From the NCBI RefSeq assembly GCF_018860365.1, contig NZ_JAHKPO010000016.1, forward strand, positions 274-64,273: a stretch of DNA of 64,000 nt, written 5' to 3'. Every line of letters starts with the position of its first letter. Position 1 is the stretch's first letter. The notes beneath the pieces were generated by a model. That model had not been told where the DNA came from, ran no database searches, and worked only from the letters and a program-made list of their open reading frames with translations. This document shows positions 44,300 through 53,281 of this stretch, in pieces. Source of the DNA: Arenibacter algicola (GTDB lineage: Bacteria; Bacteroidota; Bacteroidia; Flavobacteriales; Flavobacteriaceae). The position numbers and the translations under genes were made by a program.

Positions 44300-45541
44300 A
44301 TGGGCAATAAATCAATAATCAAAAAAATACTATTGGGACTAAGCGCGGTAGGTCCGGGGCTTTTTCTTATTGGCTACAATATAGGAACGGGTAGTGTTAC
44401 CACAATGGCCAAGACAGGCGCGGAATACGGTATGAGTCTTTTTTGGGCATTGGTACTTTCCTGTGTTTTTACCTATATTTTAATGGTAGCCTATGGCAAG
44501 GTAACCTTGGTAACAGGAAGGACTGCCCTGTTTAATTTTAAGCAGGAATTTAAATGGGGCTGGATACTTTCCCTTTATATTATACTAGTGCTCATAATAG
44601 GAGAATTATTGGCGCTTATGGGCGTAATGGGAATAGTGGCCGATTTGGTGCAGGAAGGGGTACGCTTGGCGTATAATGGAGTAGTGGTCCAAAGGGCGTG
44701 GATCATCCTGTTTTTTGTTGTAATACTTGCATTCTTTTTGTGGTTTGGCCGTTATAAGGCCTTTGAAAAAGTATTGACGGTTTTGGTTATCCTAATGGGG
44801 CTTTCCTTTGTAGTTGTTTTTATTATGGTCCGTCCCGATATGGCGGATATCATGTCCGGTATGGTTCCTAGTATACCGGACACACCAGGTGCCTTGGGGC
44901 TTATTGCGGCCATTACTGGAACCACCTGTTCGGCTGCTGTTTTTGTTATGAGAAGTACGGTGGTGGCGGAAAAGGGATGGGGCATCAACGATTTAAAAAA
45001 AGAAAAGACAGATGCCTTTGTGTCCGCCTTTATGATGCTTTTATTAAGTGGTGTTATCATGGCCGTTGCCGCAGGAACCTTACATATTTCAGGGATGAAA
45101 CTGGACAATACGGTAGAGATGATATCCTTATTTGAGCCTTTGGGTGGTAAATTGGCTGCTTTTGTACTTATTATAGGGATTACAGGGGCTGGACTCTCCA
45201 CTATATTTCCAATTGTGCTAATAGCTCCCTGGTTACTTGCCGATTATAGGGGGACTCCAAGAAATATACATTCCACCACTTCCAGAGTTCTGATATTCGG
45301 AGCTTTGTTATTTGCTTTCGGGACCGTTTTTTTGGAGGAAAGACCTCCTGCACTTATGGTGTTTTCCCAGGCTTTTCAGGCCTGTATCCTGCCAGCCGTA
45401 GCGGTACCTATGTTTATTTTGATCAACAGAAAACAATTGATGGGGAATAATAAGGCTGGAGCTAAGCTTAATTTTGGCCTAGTGGCCGTAATTCTATTTT
45501 CACTGCTTACCACATGGTTTGCAATTGCAGAATTTATATAA
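44300..45541 (+). CDS. NRAMP-fold transporter lacking canonical metal-binding motifs
   Basis: This 413-residue membrane protein has about 11 helices of the NRAMP (APC) fold: GPGLFLIGYNIGTGSVTTMAKTG in TM1 and IAAITGTTCSAAVFVMRSTVV in TM6. Transporters of manganese or iron carry DPGN in TM1 and MPH in TM6; here the corresponding positions read IGTG and CSA, so the known metal ligands are absent. It lies between nagA (73 bp) and nagB (10 bp), which suggests it imports the product of this locus rather than a metal. This is inference; the substrate is unknown. Confidence 0.82.
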   Translation: MGNKSIIKKILLGLSAVGPGLFLIGYNIGTGSVTTMAKTGAEYGMSLFWALVLSCVFTYILMVAYGKVTLVTGRTALFNFKQEFKWGWILSLYIILVLIIGELLALMGVMGIVADLVQEGVRLAYNGVVVQRAWIILFFVVILAFFLWFGRYKAFEKVLTVLVILMGLSFVVVFIMVRPDMADIMSGMVPSIPDTPGALGLIAAITGTTCSAAVFVMRSTVVAEKGWGINDLKKEKTDAFVSAFMMLLLSGVIMAVAAGTLHISGMKLDNTVEMISLFEPLGGKLAAFVLIIGITGAGLSTIFPIVLIAPWLLADYRGTPRNIHSTTSRVLIFGALLFAFGTVFLEERPPALMVFSQAFQACILPAVAVPMFILINRKQLMGNNKAGAKLNFGLVAVILFSLLTTWFAIAEFI

Positions 45542-45551
45542 AAAAGAAACA

Positions 45552-46313
45552 ATGGAAAAATCATTTCAAATCGAAAATTTGGCAGTAAAAACCTATGGGG
45601 AGACAAAGGCCATGGGAGAAGCGGCGGCCGATTATGTGGCCGGGAAATTACAGACTGCCATAAGCGAGAAAGGTGCTGCCAACCTCATATTGGCTACTGG
45701 TGCATCACAGTTTTCGTTTTTAGAGGCGCTGCAGACCAGGGAAATTGACTGGAAAAAAATTACCGTTTTTCATTTGGATGAATATAAGGGGCTATCGGAA
45801 TCCCATCCCGCTAGTTTTAGAAAGTATCTCAAAGAGCGTATTTTAAATAGGGTAGCACCTAAAAAGATATATTTTCTTAATGGCGATGCCGAAAATTTGC
45901 AATTGGAAATCAATAAATATGAAGAGGCATTGCAATTGCATCCAATAGACATTGCTTGCATAGGAATAGGAGAAAATGGACATATAGCCTTTAATGATCC
46001 TGCAGTTGCCGATTTTAAGGATCCAAAATTGGTGAAGGTGGTGGAGTTGGATGAGGCCTGTAGAAATCAACAACTTGGTGAGGGCTGGTTTCCAACTTTT
46101 GCCGATGTGCCCAAGGAAGCCGTTACGCTGACCATTACCGCCATAATGAATTGTAAGGCTATTAGTTGTGTGGTTCCCGACGAAAGGAAGGCCCAGGCTG
46201 TTTATAATAGCCTGTACGGGGATATCAGTACCAGCTGTCCAGCCTCTATACTTAGGACCCATCCGGAAACAGTCCTGTTTTTGGATAAAGGATCGGCATC
46301 CATGATCAAGTAA
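45552..46313 (+). CDS. nagB: Glucosamine-6-phosphate deaminase
   Basis: This 253-residue protein starts at the ATG at 45552 (MEKSFQIEN), 10 bp after the transporter stop. Motifs: FHLDEYKGL with the catalytic Asp, and GIGENGHIAFNDP with the His-containing active-site loop. It converts glucosamine-6-phosphate to fructose-6-phosphate and ammonia. It has no signal peptide and is cytoplasmic. As last gene of the run it implies that the substrate yields an amino sugar phosphate. No sugar kinase gene is present nearby. Confidence 0.93.
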   Translation: MEKSFQIENLAVKTYGETKAMGEAAADYVAGKLQTAISEKGAANLILATGASQFSFLEALQTREIDWKKITVFHLDEYKGLSESHPASFRKYLKERILNRVAPKKIYFLNGDAENLQLEINKYEEALQLHPIDIACIGIGENGHIAFNDPAVADFKDPKLVKVVELDEACRNQQLGEGWFPTFADVPKEAVTLTITAIMNCKAISCVVPDERKAQAVYNSLYGDISTSCPASILRTHPETVLFLDKGSASMIK

Positions 46314-46377
46314 TTAGTCATGGATCAATACCCTAAAACACGCAGTTATAAGGGACCGATCAAGGTTTTGCTCTTGC

Positions 46378-46722
46378 TTATTTTATGCTAAGGGCCTCAT
46401 TGTCGAATGAAATACCTTCCCAACCGCTGATCATAAAATTCCGAATGTTTTGATGGTCTGTGCCCGTTGGATTTTCTAGGACATCTTTTCTGTAATAGGA
46501 ACCAAAGCAGGCCAAAGTTTCCTCCTTGCTCAACTTGTTATGTTGTGCAAAAGAAAATACTTTACAGGAACCTGAATTTTGGCCAGCCTCATTTATCACT
46601 TCCCCATTGGTAAATTTTGATGGTGAAAAATTATAATAAGTGTCAATAATACCTATGGTGTCCCCAAAGGTTATTTCTTCTGGAGTCTTTCTAAGTTTGT
46701 CGAGAAATTCGTAAACTGTCAT
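46378..46722 (-). CDS. HopJ-family small protein
   Basis: This 114-residue protein is a single HopJ domain: FLDKLRKTPEEITFGDTIGIIDTYYNFSPSKFTNG near 6-40, NSGSCKVFSFAQ, and CFGSYYRKDVLENPTGTDHQNIRNFM near 79-105. The family is named after a Pseudomonas type III effector but is widespread in bacteria without such secretion; no type III genes are visible here. Function unknown. Confidence 0.9.
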   Translation of the reverse strand: MTVYEFLDKLRKTPEEITFGDTIGIIDTYYNFSPSKFTNGEVINEAGQNSGSCKVFSFAQHNKLSKEETLACFGSYYRKDVLENPTGTDHQNIRNFMISGWEGISFDNEALSIK

Positions 46723-46934
46723 AGTTGAGTGGGATTTTAGTTCAGTACGTAAATTTAGATTATCCCATCAAGAATTAAGTAGGATATGGGAAGTTAATTA
46801 TTCCATCATTTCTCAAATAGGTTAGGCCTATATTTTTTATCTTTAGGGAAATTGAATAAAATCCAATTTGGTTATTCCGAAATTGTAGTAAGGGCTCATT
46901 TTTAATAATTAATCTAGATATAAAATATTTACAC

Positions 46935-47528
46935 ATGAAAAAACTAATTTTAGGGATGTTGCTATTGTCATTTTATCCTTTCATGGCGCAGGACATTAAA
47001 AAGGAAGTTCCATCCAAGGAAATTCAAATTAAAACTGCTGTTTTGCCCGCTCCTGATGAAAATAAGGATGGTGCTATGGTTTATGGCTATGATAACTCGG
47101 GAGAATTGGTAGTTCTGAGAAAGGGAACCAATAATTTGGTCTGCATAGGTGATAACCCGAATAAGGACGGAATCAATGTGGCGTGTTATTCCAAAAAACT
47201 TGAACCCTTTATGGCCCGTGGCAGGGAACTTTCAGCGCAGGATCTTTCTGGGGAAGAGCGGGAAAAAATCCGGGCCAAGGAAGTAGCATCAGGAAAATTA
47301 AAAATGCCCAAGGAACCTAGTATGATGTACGTATATTATGGAAAATCCGCGGATTATGATGTTACCACTGGAGAGTTACAAAATGGAAAATTTAGATACG
47401 TTATTTACACACCTTTTGCAACCACGGAATCTACGGGTTTGCCCGACAAGCCTCACGCTCCGGGAATGCCTTGGTTAATGGATCCCGGTACGCATAGGGC
47501 GCATATTATGGTTGGGCCTTTTGATTAA
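46935..47528 (+). CDS. Secreted protein of unknown function
   Basis: This 197-residue protein has a signal peptide (about 1-18, ending FMAQ). The middle holds a short beta-rich stretch with one Cys pair (NLVCIGDNPNKDGINVACYSKKL, about 74-95), then a basic acidic-rich helix (REKIRAKEVASGKLKMPK) and a conserved-looking end PHAPGMPWLMDPGTHRAHIM. I recognise no named family. It stands alone, with AT-rich gaps on both sides and no terminator seen. Confidence 0.75.
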   Translation: MKKLILGMLLLSFYPFMAQDIKKEVPSKEIQIKTAVLPAPDENKDGAMVYGYDNSGELVVLRKGTNNLVCIGDNPNKDGINVACYSKKLEPFMARGRELSAQDLSGEEREKIRAKEVASGKLKMPKEPSMMYVYYGKSADYDVTTGELQNGKFRYVIYTPFATTESTGLPDKPHAPGMPWLMDPGTHRAHIMVGPFD

Positions 47529-47687
47529 AGTTGTACTTCTTTCAAAACATTTCAGGTCTATGCTCTTGTTTCTGATATATTTTTTTAATGTAGTCTAATA
47601 AAACTACCATTAACCCTATGTGTTTGTACTAGGTTTTTCAACTCAGAACAATCTTGAACTAGTCTTGTTTTTAGCTAAATGGTTCTG

Positions 47688-47718
47688 TTTGTGCAATCTA
47701 ATTTAAACCTTACATTTG
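47688..47718 (+). promoter_or_regulatory. Canonical Bacteroidota promoter before the SDR gene
   Basis: TTTG (47688-47691), 19 bp, TACATTTG (47711-47718), 32 bp before the ATG at 47751; exact consensus spacing. Confidence 0.75.
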
Positions 47719-47750
47719 CACGTTTTTAATTTTCAGAAAATATTTGAAAA

Positions 47751-49322
47751 ATGGGCAGTAACAATCTGGTGGACAGGCAGGAGAATGTAGCGGAGACAAT
47801 AAGTTCGGAAGAGATAGATCAGTGTATTTTTCTACTCAATAAGTTGGTAGGTAATGGGCATAGGGTTTTTGAACTTCCAGAAGACAAAAGAGTGGCCTTG
47901 CTAAAGGCCGCGGGCCAGTTGTCTAGACCAGCCAAGAATGAATTTAAACAGCGCAAAAAAGACGCGGCCAAGGCTGCCAAACGCAAGATGATAGAGCGCG
48001 ATAAGCACGCGCGTAAGGAAACAGGTATTAGAAGTGCCAGGGAAGCTACCGTATTTGTAGCTCCCAAATTGTTGGCCGCTCCCGTCAGGGAAACTTTGGA
48101 AGAGCTGGAATTGGAATCCCCGAGGAATTGCTATGTCTGTAAAACGGTATATACCAAGCTACATCATTTTTATGATACAATGTGTCCTGAATGTGGCGAC
48201 TTTAACTATGCAAAACGCTTTCAGACGGCCGACCTAAGTGGGCAGGTTGCCATAGTTACCGGGTCTAGATTAAAAATAGGCTATCATATCACTTTAATAT
48301 TGTTAAGGGCTGGAGCAACTGTGGTTGCCACTACAAGGTTTCCAGTGGATTCCGCATTGCGTTTCTCCAAAGAGGAGGATTTTCACGAATGGGGGCACAG
48401 ATTAAAAATACATGGCCTGGACTTAAGACATATCCCGAGCGTGGAAATCTTTTGCAATTTTATAGAACAACAATACGACCGATTGGATATCCTGATCAAT
48501 AATGCCGCTCAAACGGTAAGAAGACCAGCGGGCTTTTACCAACACCTTATGAAAAATGAGGAGGTAGGCTTTCGCGATTTGCCCCCAAGGGCGCAAGAAG
48601 TACTGTCCGACCACGATTTTTGCCTGCAGGAACTAAATAGCCTTACCAAGGGCACGGCGAGTAATCAAAATAATGCATTACCCGTTAATTGGCATGCACC
48701 GGAACCTGGTATTGGCATTAGGGCATCTGCAAAACTATCCCAGATTCCATACAGTTTTGATAGTTCCCTTTCTGCCAAAGAGGTTTTTCCCGAAGGCGAA
48801 TTGGATGCCGATCTGCAGCAAGTAGATCTAAGGAAAACCAATAGTTGGCGACTTAAGTTGGGAGAGATAGAGACCCCGGAAATGATAGAGGTTCAATTGG
48901 TGAACGCTATTGCCCCCTTTGTGCTCTGTAACCGATTGTCAAAACTTATGCGGCAGGAGAATACAGGTAAAAAACATATTATCAACGTATCTGCCATGGA
49001 AGGGAAATTCCATAGGTTTTACAAGGAGGATCGTCACCCCCATACCAATATGGCCAAGGCTGCGCTTAATATGATGACACATACTTCCGCACTGGACTTT
49101 GCCAAAGATGGTGTTTTTATGAACGCTGTAGATACTGGCTGGGTAACGGACGAGGATCCTATAGAGTTGTCCAAAAGAAAGGAGGAAGTCCATGACTTTC
49201 AACCTCCATTGGATATAGTTGATGGTGCCGCTAGGGTCTTGGATCCGTTGATAGACGGTATTAATACTGGTAAACATTGGTGCGGTAAGTTTCTAAAGGA
49301 TTATCGTCCCATAGACTGGTAA
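47751..49322 (+). CDS. Zinc-ribbon SDR-fold protein with altered catalytic tyrosine
   Basis: This 523-residue protein has an N-terminal charged helical region (about 1-110; [15 protein letters not shown]) and a two-knuckle Cys site (Cys127, Cys130, Cys145, Cys148; CYVC and CPEC) that should bind zinc. A Rossmann SDR domain runs from about 163 ([37 protein letters not shown] with Ser414). The YxxxK motif reads TNMAK, Thr432 replacing Tyr while Lys436 stays. A roughly 100-residue insertion (about 260-365) interrupts the SDR core. Reduced or changed catalysis is likely. I know no characterised member. Confidence 0.85.
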   Translation: MGSNNLVDRQENVAETISSEEIDQCIFLLNKLVGNGHRVFELPEDKRVALLKAAGQLSRPAKNEFKQRKKDAAKAAKRKMIERDKHARKETGIRSAREATVFVAPKLLAAPVRETLEELELESPRNCYVCKTVYTKLHHFYDTMCPECGDFNYAKRFQTADLSGQVAIVTGSRLKIGYHITLILLRAGATVVATTRFPVDSALRFSKEEDFHEWGHRLKIHGLDLRHIPSVEIFCNFIEQQYDRLDILINNAAQTVRRPAGFYQHLMKNEEVGFRDLPPRAQEVLSDHDFCLQELNSLTKGTASNQNNALPVNWHAPEPGIGIRASAKLSQIPYSFDSSLSAKEVFPEGELDADLQQVDLRKTNSWRLKLGEIETPEMIEVQLVNAIAPFVLCNRLSKLMRQENTGKKHIINVSAMEGKFHRFYKEDRHPHTNMAKAALNMMTHTSALDFAKDGVFMNAVDTGWVTDEDPIELSKRKEEVHDFQPPLDIVDGAARVLDPLIDGINTGKHWCGKFLKDYRPIDW

Positions 49323-49510
49323 TCCGGTATTTAATTAAAGCTATCCCTCAAATAAGGTTTATATCCATTGTATTGCTTTCCGCGAAGTGGTAGGACACTG
49401 CATAATTTGTTAGATAATCGGCGTAGGCGGTATCCCCATTTTGGGGACTTCCGGTACTTATTTCTGTTTGCCCTTTTGTAAAATATTATAAAAAAAATAA
49501 CGATTTTCAC

Positions 49511-49518
49511 TATATTTG
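49511..49518 (+). promoter_or_regulatory. Candidate -7 element TATATTTG of the sterol-desaturase-family gene
   Basis: TAnnTTTG match 28 bp before the ATG at 49547; the nearest TTTG upstream is too far for a standard -33 element. Confidence 0.4.
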
Positions 49519-49546
49519 TTAGAGACTTCAGAATTTACCTTGCTTT

Positions 49547-50815
49547 ATGGAGACCTACGCAACGGCGCTTTTATATGCCATCCCATTTTTTGTAATCCTT
49601 TTAACGATAGAGATAACTTACGGCTATTTTGTAAAAAAACAAATGCATAAGGTAATGGATACTGTTTCCAGTATAAGTTCAGGGTTGACCAATATCATCA
49701 AGGATACCTTAGGGCTGGCATTGATTGTAGTTTCCTATCCTTTTTTGTTGGAGCATTTGGCCATAACCGAAATTAAGGCCACTTGGTTGGTATGGACCAT
49801 TGCTTTTGTTGTTCTGGACTTTGCCGGTTATTGGAACCATAGGCTAAGCCATAAAATTAATATTTTTTGGAATCAGCATGTAATTCATCATAGTAGTGAG
49901 GAGTTTAATCTTGCCTGTGCCCTTAGGCAGCCGATCAGTAACCTAGTGGGGTATTTTTCCCTGTTCCTTATCCCAGCAGCGGTTTTGGGCGTTCCCCATA
50001 TGGTGATAGCCATTTTGGCTCCCATACATTTGTTTGCGCAATTCTGGTACCATACCAGACATATCGGTAAAATGGGATGGTTGGAATATGTCTTGGTCAC
50101 CCCTTCACAACATAGGGTGCACCATGCCATTAACCCGGAATACATTGATAAGAACTTAGGACAGATTTTGTGTGTTTGGGACCGTATGTTTGGTACGTTT
50201 CAGGAGGAGCTGGATGAGGTCCCTCCGCAATTTGGTGTATTGAAACCTGCTGGGACCTGGAACCCTATAATTATCAATTTTCAGCATTTGTGGAGGATTT
50301 TGCAAGATGCATGGCGAACCAGGAGTTTACGGGACAAATTGCGGATTTGGTTTATGCCTACCGGCTGGAGACCCGATGATGTTATGGAAAAGTATCCCAT
50401 TGCTATCATAGGGGATGTTTACAATTTTAAAAGATATGCACCTGGGGCCACCAATGGGCTGAAACTATATGCCATTTTTCAAATGTTGGTAAGTTTGGGT
50501 CTAATGATGTTTATGTTCTACAATTACACTGAAATTGGTTTTGAGGGGCTACTTATATTTAGCGGCTTCATTTTTATCGGGATATATGGATATACTACTC
50601 TGATGGATAGAAAAAAATATGCTGTTGGGATTGAAATTGTTAGGGGGGTGGCCGGTATTTTATGGATAGTTTATTTTGGCGATTGGTTTGGCCTAAATTC
50701 TTACCTTCCTATGGCCAATATGTGGATAGGGGCCTATTTTCTGCTCACTATTTTTGCAGGTATATATTTCAGCTATTTTGAAAATAAGGAAACCGAATTG
50801 GGAATGGCTGCTTAA
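49547..50815 (+). CDS. Sterol desaturase/fatty acid hydroxylase family membrane protein
   Basis: This 422-residue protein has about 8-10 membrane helices and the three histidine boxes of a di-iron membrane oxygenase: HRLSH at 98-102, HVIHH at 111-115 and HRVHH at 189-193. The extended C-terminal membrane part (about 305-415) resembles the alkylglycerol-monooxygenase branch. It probably hydroxylates a lipid or ether lipid; the substrate is unknown. It is the last plus gene before the convergent phospholipid operon. Confidence 0.9.
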   Translation: METYATALLYAIPFFVILLTIEITYGYFVKKQMHKVMDTVSSISSGLTNIIKDTLGLALIVVSYPFLLEHLAITEIKATWLVWTIAFVVLDFAGYWNHRLSHKINIFWNQHVIHHSSEEFNLACALRQPISNLVGYFSLFLIPAAVLGVPHMVIAILAPIHLFAQFWYHTRHIGKMGWLEYVLVTPSQHRVHHAINPEYIDKNLGQILCVWDRMFGTFQEELDEVPPQFGVLKPAGTWNPIIINFQHLWRILQDAWRTRSLRDKLRIWFMPTGWRPDDVMEKYPIAIIGDVYNFKRYAPGATNGLKLYAIFQMLVSLGLMMFMFYNYTEIGFEGLLIFSGFIFIGIYGYTTLMDRKKYAVGIEIVRGVAGILWIVYFGDWFGLNSYLPMANMWIGAYFLLTIFAGIYFSYFENKETELGMAA

Positions 50816-50880
50816 GAACATTGTTCAAGTCAACTTAGACAGAACTTGTATTTGTTGAAAACGGAAGGTTAGTATTTTAT

Positions 50881-51150
50881 CTATTTTTTGGTATTCCTGA
50901 TTTCTTTGTCCACCAATTCTATATAGCGCTCCATAGCTTGTTCTATACTTACATTTTTTGCTTGGATCAGGGCGTTGGCCTTAAACGCATTTATTAGGGG
51001 CGTCCTGCTGCCAGGATGGCTAAAATTGCGGTTGGCAATTTTAAAATAGGCATATAGTTTTAATAAAAGATCGGCAGGCAAGGGGTCTGTATAATCATTA
51101 ACGAAATCGACCGCTGCTATAAAATCTTTATTTAGTTTATCAGTCTTCAT
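50881..51150 (-). CDS. Acyl-CoA-binding protein
   Basis: This 89-residue protein starts at the ATG at 51150, which overlaps the psd stop by 11 bp; an open frame reaches 51177 but would overlap psd further. ACBP features: LNKDFIAAVDFVNDYTDPLPADLLLKLYAYFKIANRNF, with the KLYAYFK core, then ALIQAKNVSIEQAMERYIELV. It binds long-chain acyl-CoA. Position at the end of the cdsA-psd run fits a lipid-supply role. Confidence 0.87.
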   Translation of the reverse strand: MKTDKLNKDFIAAVDFVNDYTDPLPADLLLKLYAYFKIANRNFSHPGSRTPLINAFKANALIQAKNVSIEQAMERYIELVDKEIRNTKK

Positions 51151-51814
51151 TTTCTTTTTTAACCCTTGTAGTTGCAATACATGTTTTTGCCCCGGTCACC
51201 TTTTGGTGCAATTTTACGGTAATTGCACTATCCAAAGGTAAGAACAAATCTACTCTAGAGCCAAATTTAATAAATCCTGCATCCTCTCCTTGTTGAACGC
51301 TTTCTCCCACTTCCGCGTAATTAACGATACGACGTGCCAAGGCACCGGCAATTTGGCGGTAGAGGATATCCCCAAATTTGGGAGTATTAATCACTATAGT
51401 GGTTCTTTCATTCTCTTCGCTGGATTTGGGATGCCATGCCACAAGATATTTACCGGCATGATATTTTGAAAATTTAATAAGTCCACTTGCAGGGTATCTG
51501 GTTACGTGAACATTTATTGGCGACATAAAAATGGATACTTGGATCCGCTTTGCCTTAAAATATTCCGTTTCCTCCACTTCTTCAATGACAACTACCTTAC
51601 CATCTACCGGTGCCAATATTTCATCAAAACTCTTGGAAACGTTCCTTTTGGGATTTCTAAAGAACTGTAGAATTAAAACAAGGATAACCAAGGAAATTAT
51701 TTGAAGTCCAAATTTTAGCCAAGTTATATCTATAAAATAATTGGCCAATACTATAATGGAACAAACTATAATAAAGGTTGTTGTAATAATTTTTTGTCCT
51801 TCTTTATGAAACAT
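51140..51814 (-). CDS. psd: Phosphatidylserine decarboxylase (PSD-A type)
   Basis: This 224-residue protein has two N-terminal hydrophobic helices (about 10-52). The core contains APVDGKVVVIEEV, IFMSPINVHVTRYP, HPKSSEENERTTIV and the self-cleavage site FIKFGSRVDL, where Ser186 should become the pyruvoyl group. GSR in place of LGST marks the short PSD-A/archaetidylserine decarboxylase branch. It makes phosphatidylethanolamine at the inner membrane. It overlaps cdsA by 11 bp upstream and the ACBP gene by 11 bp downstream. Confidence 0.93.
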   Translation of the reverse strand: MFHKEGQKIITTTFIIVCSIIVLANYFIDITWLKFGLQIISLVILVLILQFFRNPKRNVSKSFDEILAPVDGKVVVIEEVEETEYFKAKRIQVSIFMSPINVHVTRYPASGLIKFSKYHAGKYLVAWHPKSSEENERTTIVINTPKFGDILYRQIAGALARRIVNYAEVGESVQQGEDAGFIKFGSRVDLFLPLDSAITVKLHQKVTGAKTCIATTRVKKENED

Positions 51815-52607
51815 GTGAAAAAATAATTAAAGTTAAATATGCGAAAGGTGCTGAAAAAACCAAACTGTCCAATCTGTCCAACATGCCACCATGTCCCGGT
51901 AAAATGGCTCCACTATCCTTGACCCCAGCGGCCCTTTTAAATTTAGATTCTATAAGATCTCCCAAACTTCCCGTAACTACTATTACAGTTGCTAGGATCA
52001 ACCATTGCCCCAATGAAATGTTGGTCTCATATTTCGATAAAAAATATGATGCAGCCAAGGCAAAAACAAAACCTCCAATTGCTCCCTCTATTGTTTTTTT
52101 GGGGGAAATAGATGGGAATAATTTAGTACGTCCAATACTTTTTCCTACCAAATAGGCAAAGGTATCATTTACCCATATAAGGATAAATACCCCCATGATC
52201 AGAAATTTGGCAAATTCATTGTCCTTATAAGGTATCATAGTAAGGAAAATACAGCCTCCTCCTATATAAAATAGGCCTATAATGAACTTCTGTAAATTGT
52301 TGAACAGTTTTTCTTTTCCTGAAAAGAGGTAGTACAACAATATAAAATTAATCGATATAGTAATGAACATCAAAATATTGACAAGAATCTTATCGTCAAT
52401 AAGATAAATAAATGCCCACCAAAGTGCCAAATAGGCTATAAAGATATGGTAACCTGGAAGTTTTATCATGCGTTTGTACTCGTAAAGACATGCGAGTCCA
52501 AAGGTCATAAATAAAAAATCGAATGCATCGGAGCTTAAAAATACGGCGGAAAGTAGCAGAATTACATAGACCGCACCTGTAAGTAAGCGCCTTAAAATTT
52601 CTTTCAT
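51804..52607 (-). CDS. cdsA: Phosphatidate cytidylyltransferase
   Basis: This 267-residue integral membrane protein has about eight helices and ends with the CdsA signature region (GSLGDLIESKFKRAAGVKDSG and LPGHGGMLDRLDSLVF). It makes CDP-diacylglycerol, the precursor for phosphatidylserine and hence the substrate line of the downstream psd. One base separates it from the LUD gene. Confidence 0.95.
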   Translation of the reverse strand: MKEILRRLLTGAVYVILLLSAVFLSSDAFDFLFMTFGLACLYEYKRMIKLPGYHIFIAYLALWWAFIYLIDDKILVNILMFITISINFILLYYLFSGKEKLFNNLQKFIIGLFYIGGGCIFLTMIPYKDNEFAKFLIMGVFILIWVNDTFAYLVGKSIGRTKLFPSISPKKTIEGAIGGFVFALAASYFLSKYETNISLGQWLILATVIVVTGSLGDLIESKFKRAAGVKDSGAILPGHGGMLDRLDSLVFSAPFAYLTLIIFSHVS

Positions 52608-52608
52608 G

Positions 52609-53220
52609 TTATAAGTCTTCCAGAAGTAAAAGATAAAGATTTTTAGAACTACTTCCGTAAGTTAAGAAATCGTCTGAATTTTCAGCCGTAGGTTGGAAAT
52701 GTTTAATGGTGGTAATATTGGCCGGAATTACATTTTTATACTTCTTTTTAATGGTCTTTAATCCCTCTCCAATAGATTCGACCATTTGGCTAGTAGTGGC
52801 AAAAACAATAACATTTGATGGTAATTCGTGAAGTTTTCTTTCCTTCAACTGATTGGAGCAAACCAAAATGGAACCATTTTGGGCAATTAAATGCTCACAG
52901 GTAGTGAAAAATATTTCGCTATTATTGGGGAGGTTGGTGAAATTTATTTCCTGTTTGGAAAACTTTTCCTCCAATCTTTTGTCCATTGAAAAAAAGGTTT
53001 GATCCTGCCATTTATTTTCAATGATAATGTTGTCCAAATTGCTGAACACCTCATTAATGGAATCACAATACAGGAACTTACCTCCGTTATGTTTAAAGTT
53101 AATGGTAAACTTTTCGTCGACAGGAATGTTTAAGTCGGGCATATGTTGCCCTCTCGTTTCCACAGTTTCCTTGGAAACCTTTCTTTTTCCTCCCCCGAAA
53201 AGTTTATCAAATAATCCCAT
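52609..53220 (-). CDS. LUD domain protein (LutC/YkgG-type fold)
   Basis: This 203-residue cytoplasmic protein has a LUD domain: FFTTCEHLIAQNGSILVCSNQ near 107-127, NVIVFATTSQMV near 136-147 and LTYGSSSKNLYLLLLEDL at the end. In lactate utilisation LutC is fused or adjacent to LutA/B, which are missing here. Its place between ftsH and cdsA is a conserved flavobacterial arrangement, so a role in envelope homeostasis rather than lactate use is plausible but unproven. The N-terminus contains FGGGKRKVSKETVETRG, a flexible basic leader. Confidence 0.82.
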   Translation of the reverse strand: MGLFDKLFGGGKRKVSKETVETRGQHMPDLNIPVDEKFTINFKHNGGKFLYCDSINEVFSNLDNIIIENKWQDQTFFSMDKRLEEKFSKQEINFTNLPNNSEIFFTTCEHLIAQNGSILVCSNQLKERKLHELPSNVIVFATTSQMVESIGEGLKTIKKKYKNVIPANITTIKHFQPTAENSDDFLTYGSSSKNLYLLLLEDL

Positions 53221-53281
53221 TAATATCTAAATGGTGCTTTAAGCCCCCTAGTTGTTTAGGAACAACGAATTATTTATTGTT

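Noticed and set aside
46378..46722. Type III secretion effector
   Set aside because: HopJ-family proteins occur widely without secretion systems, and no type III genes are in the window.
52609..53220. Lactate utilisation gene lutC
   Set aside because: Only the LUD fold is shared; lutA and lutB are absent and the gene is embedded in the ftsH-cdsA run.
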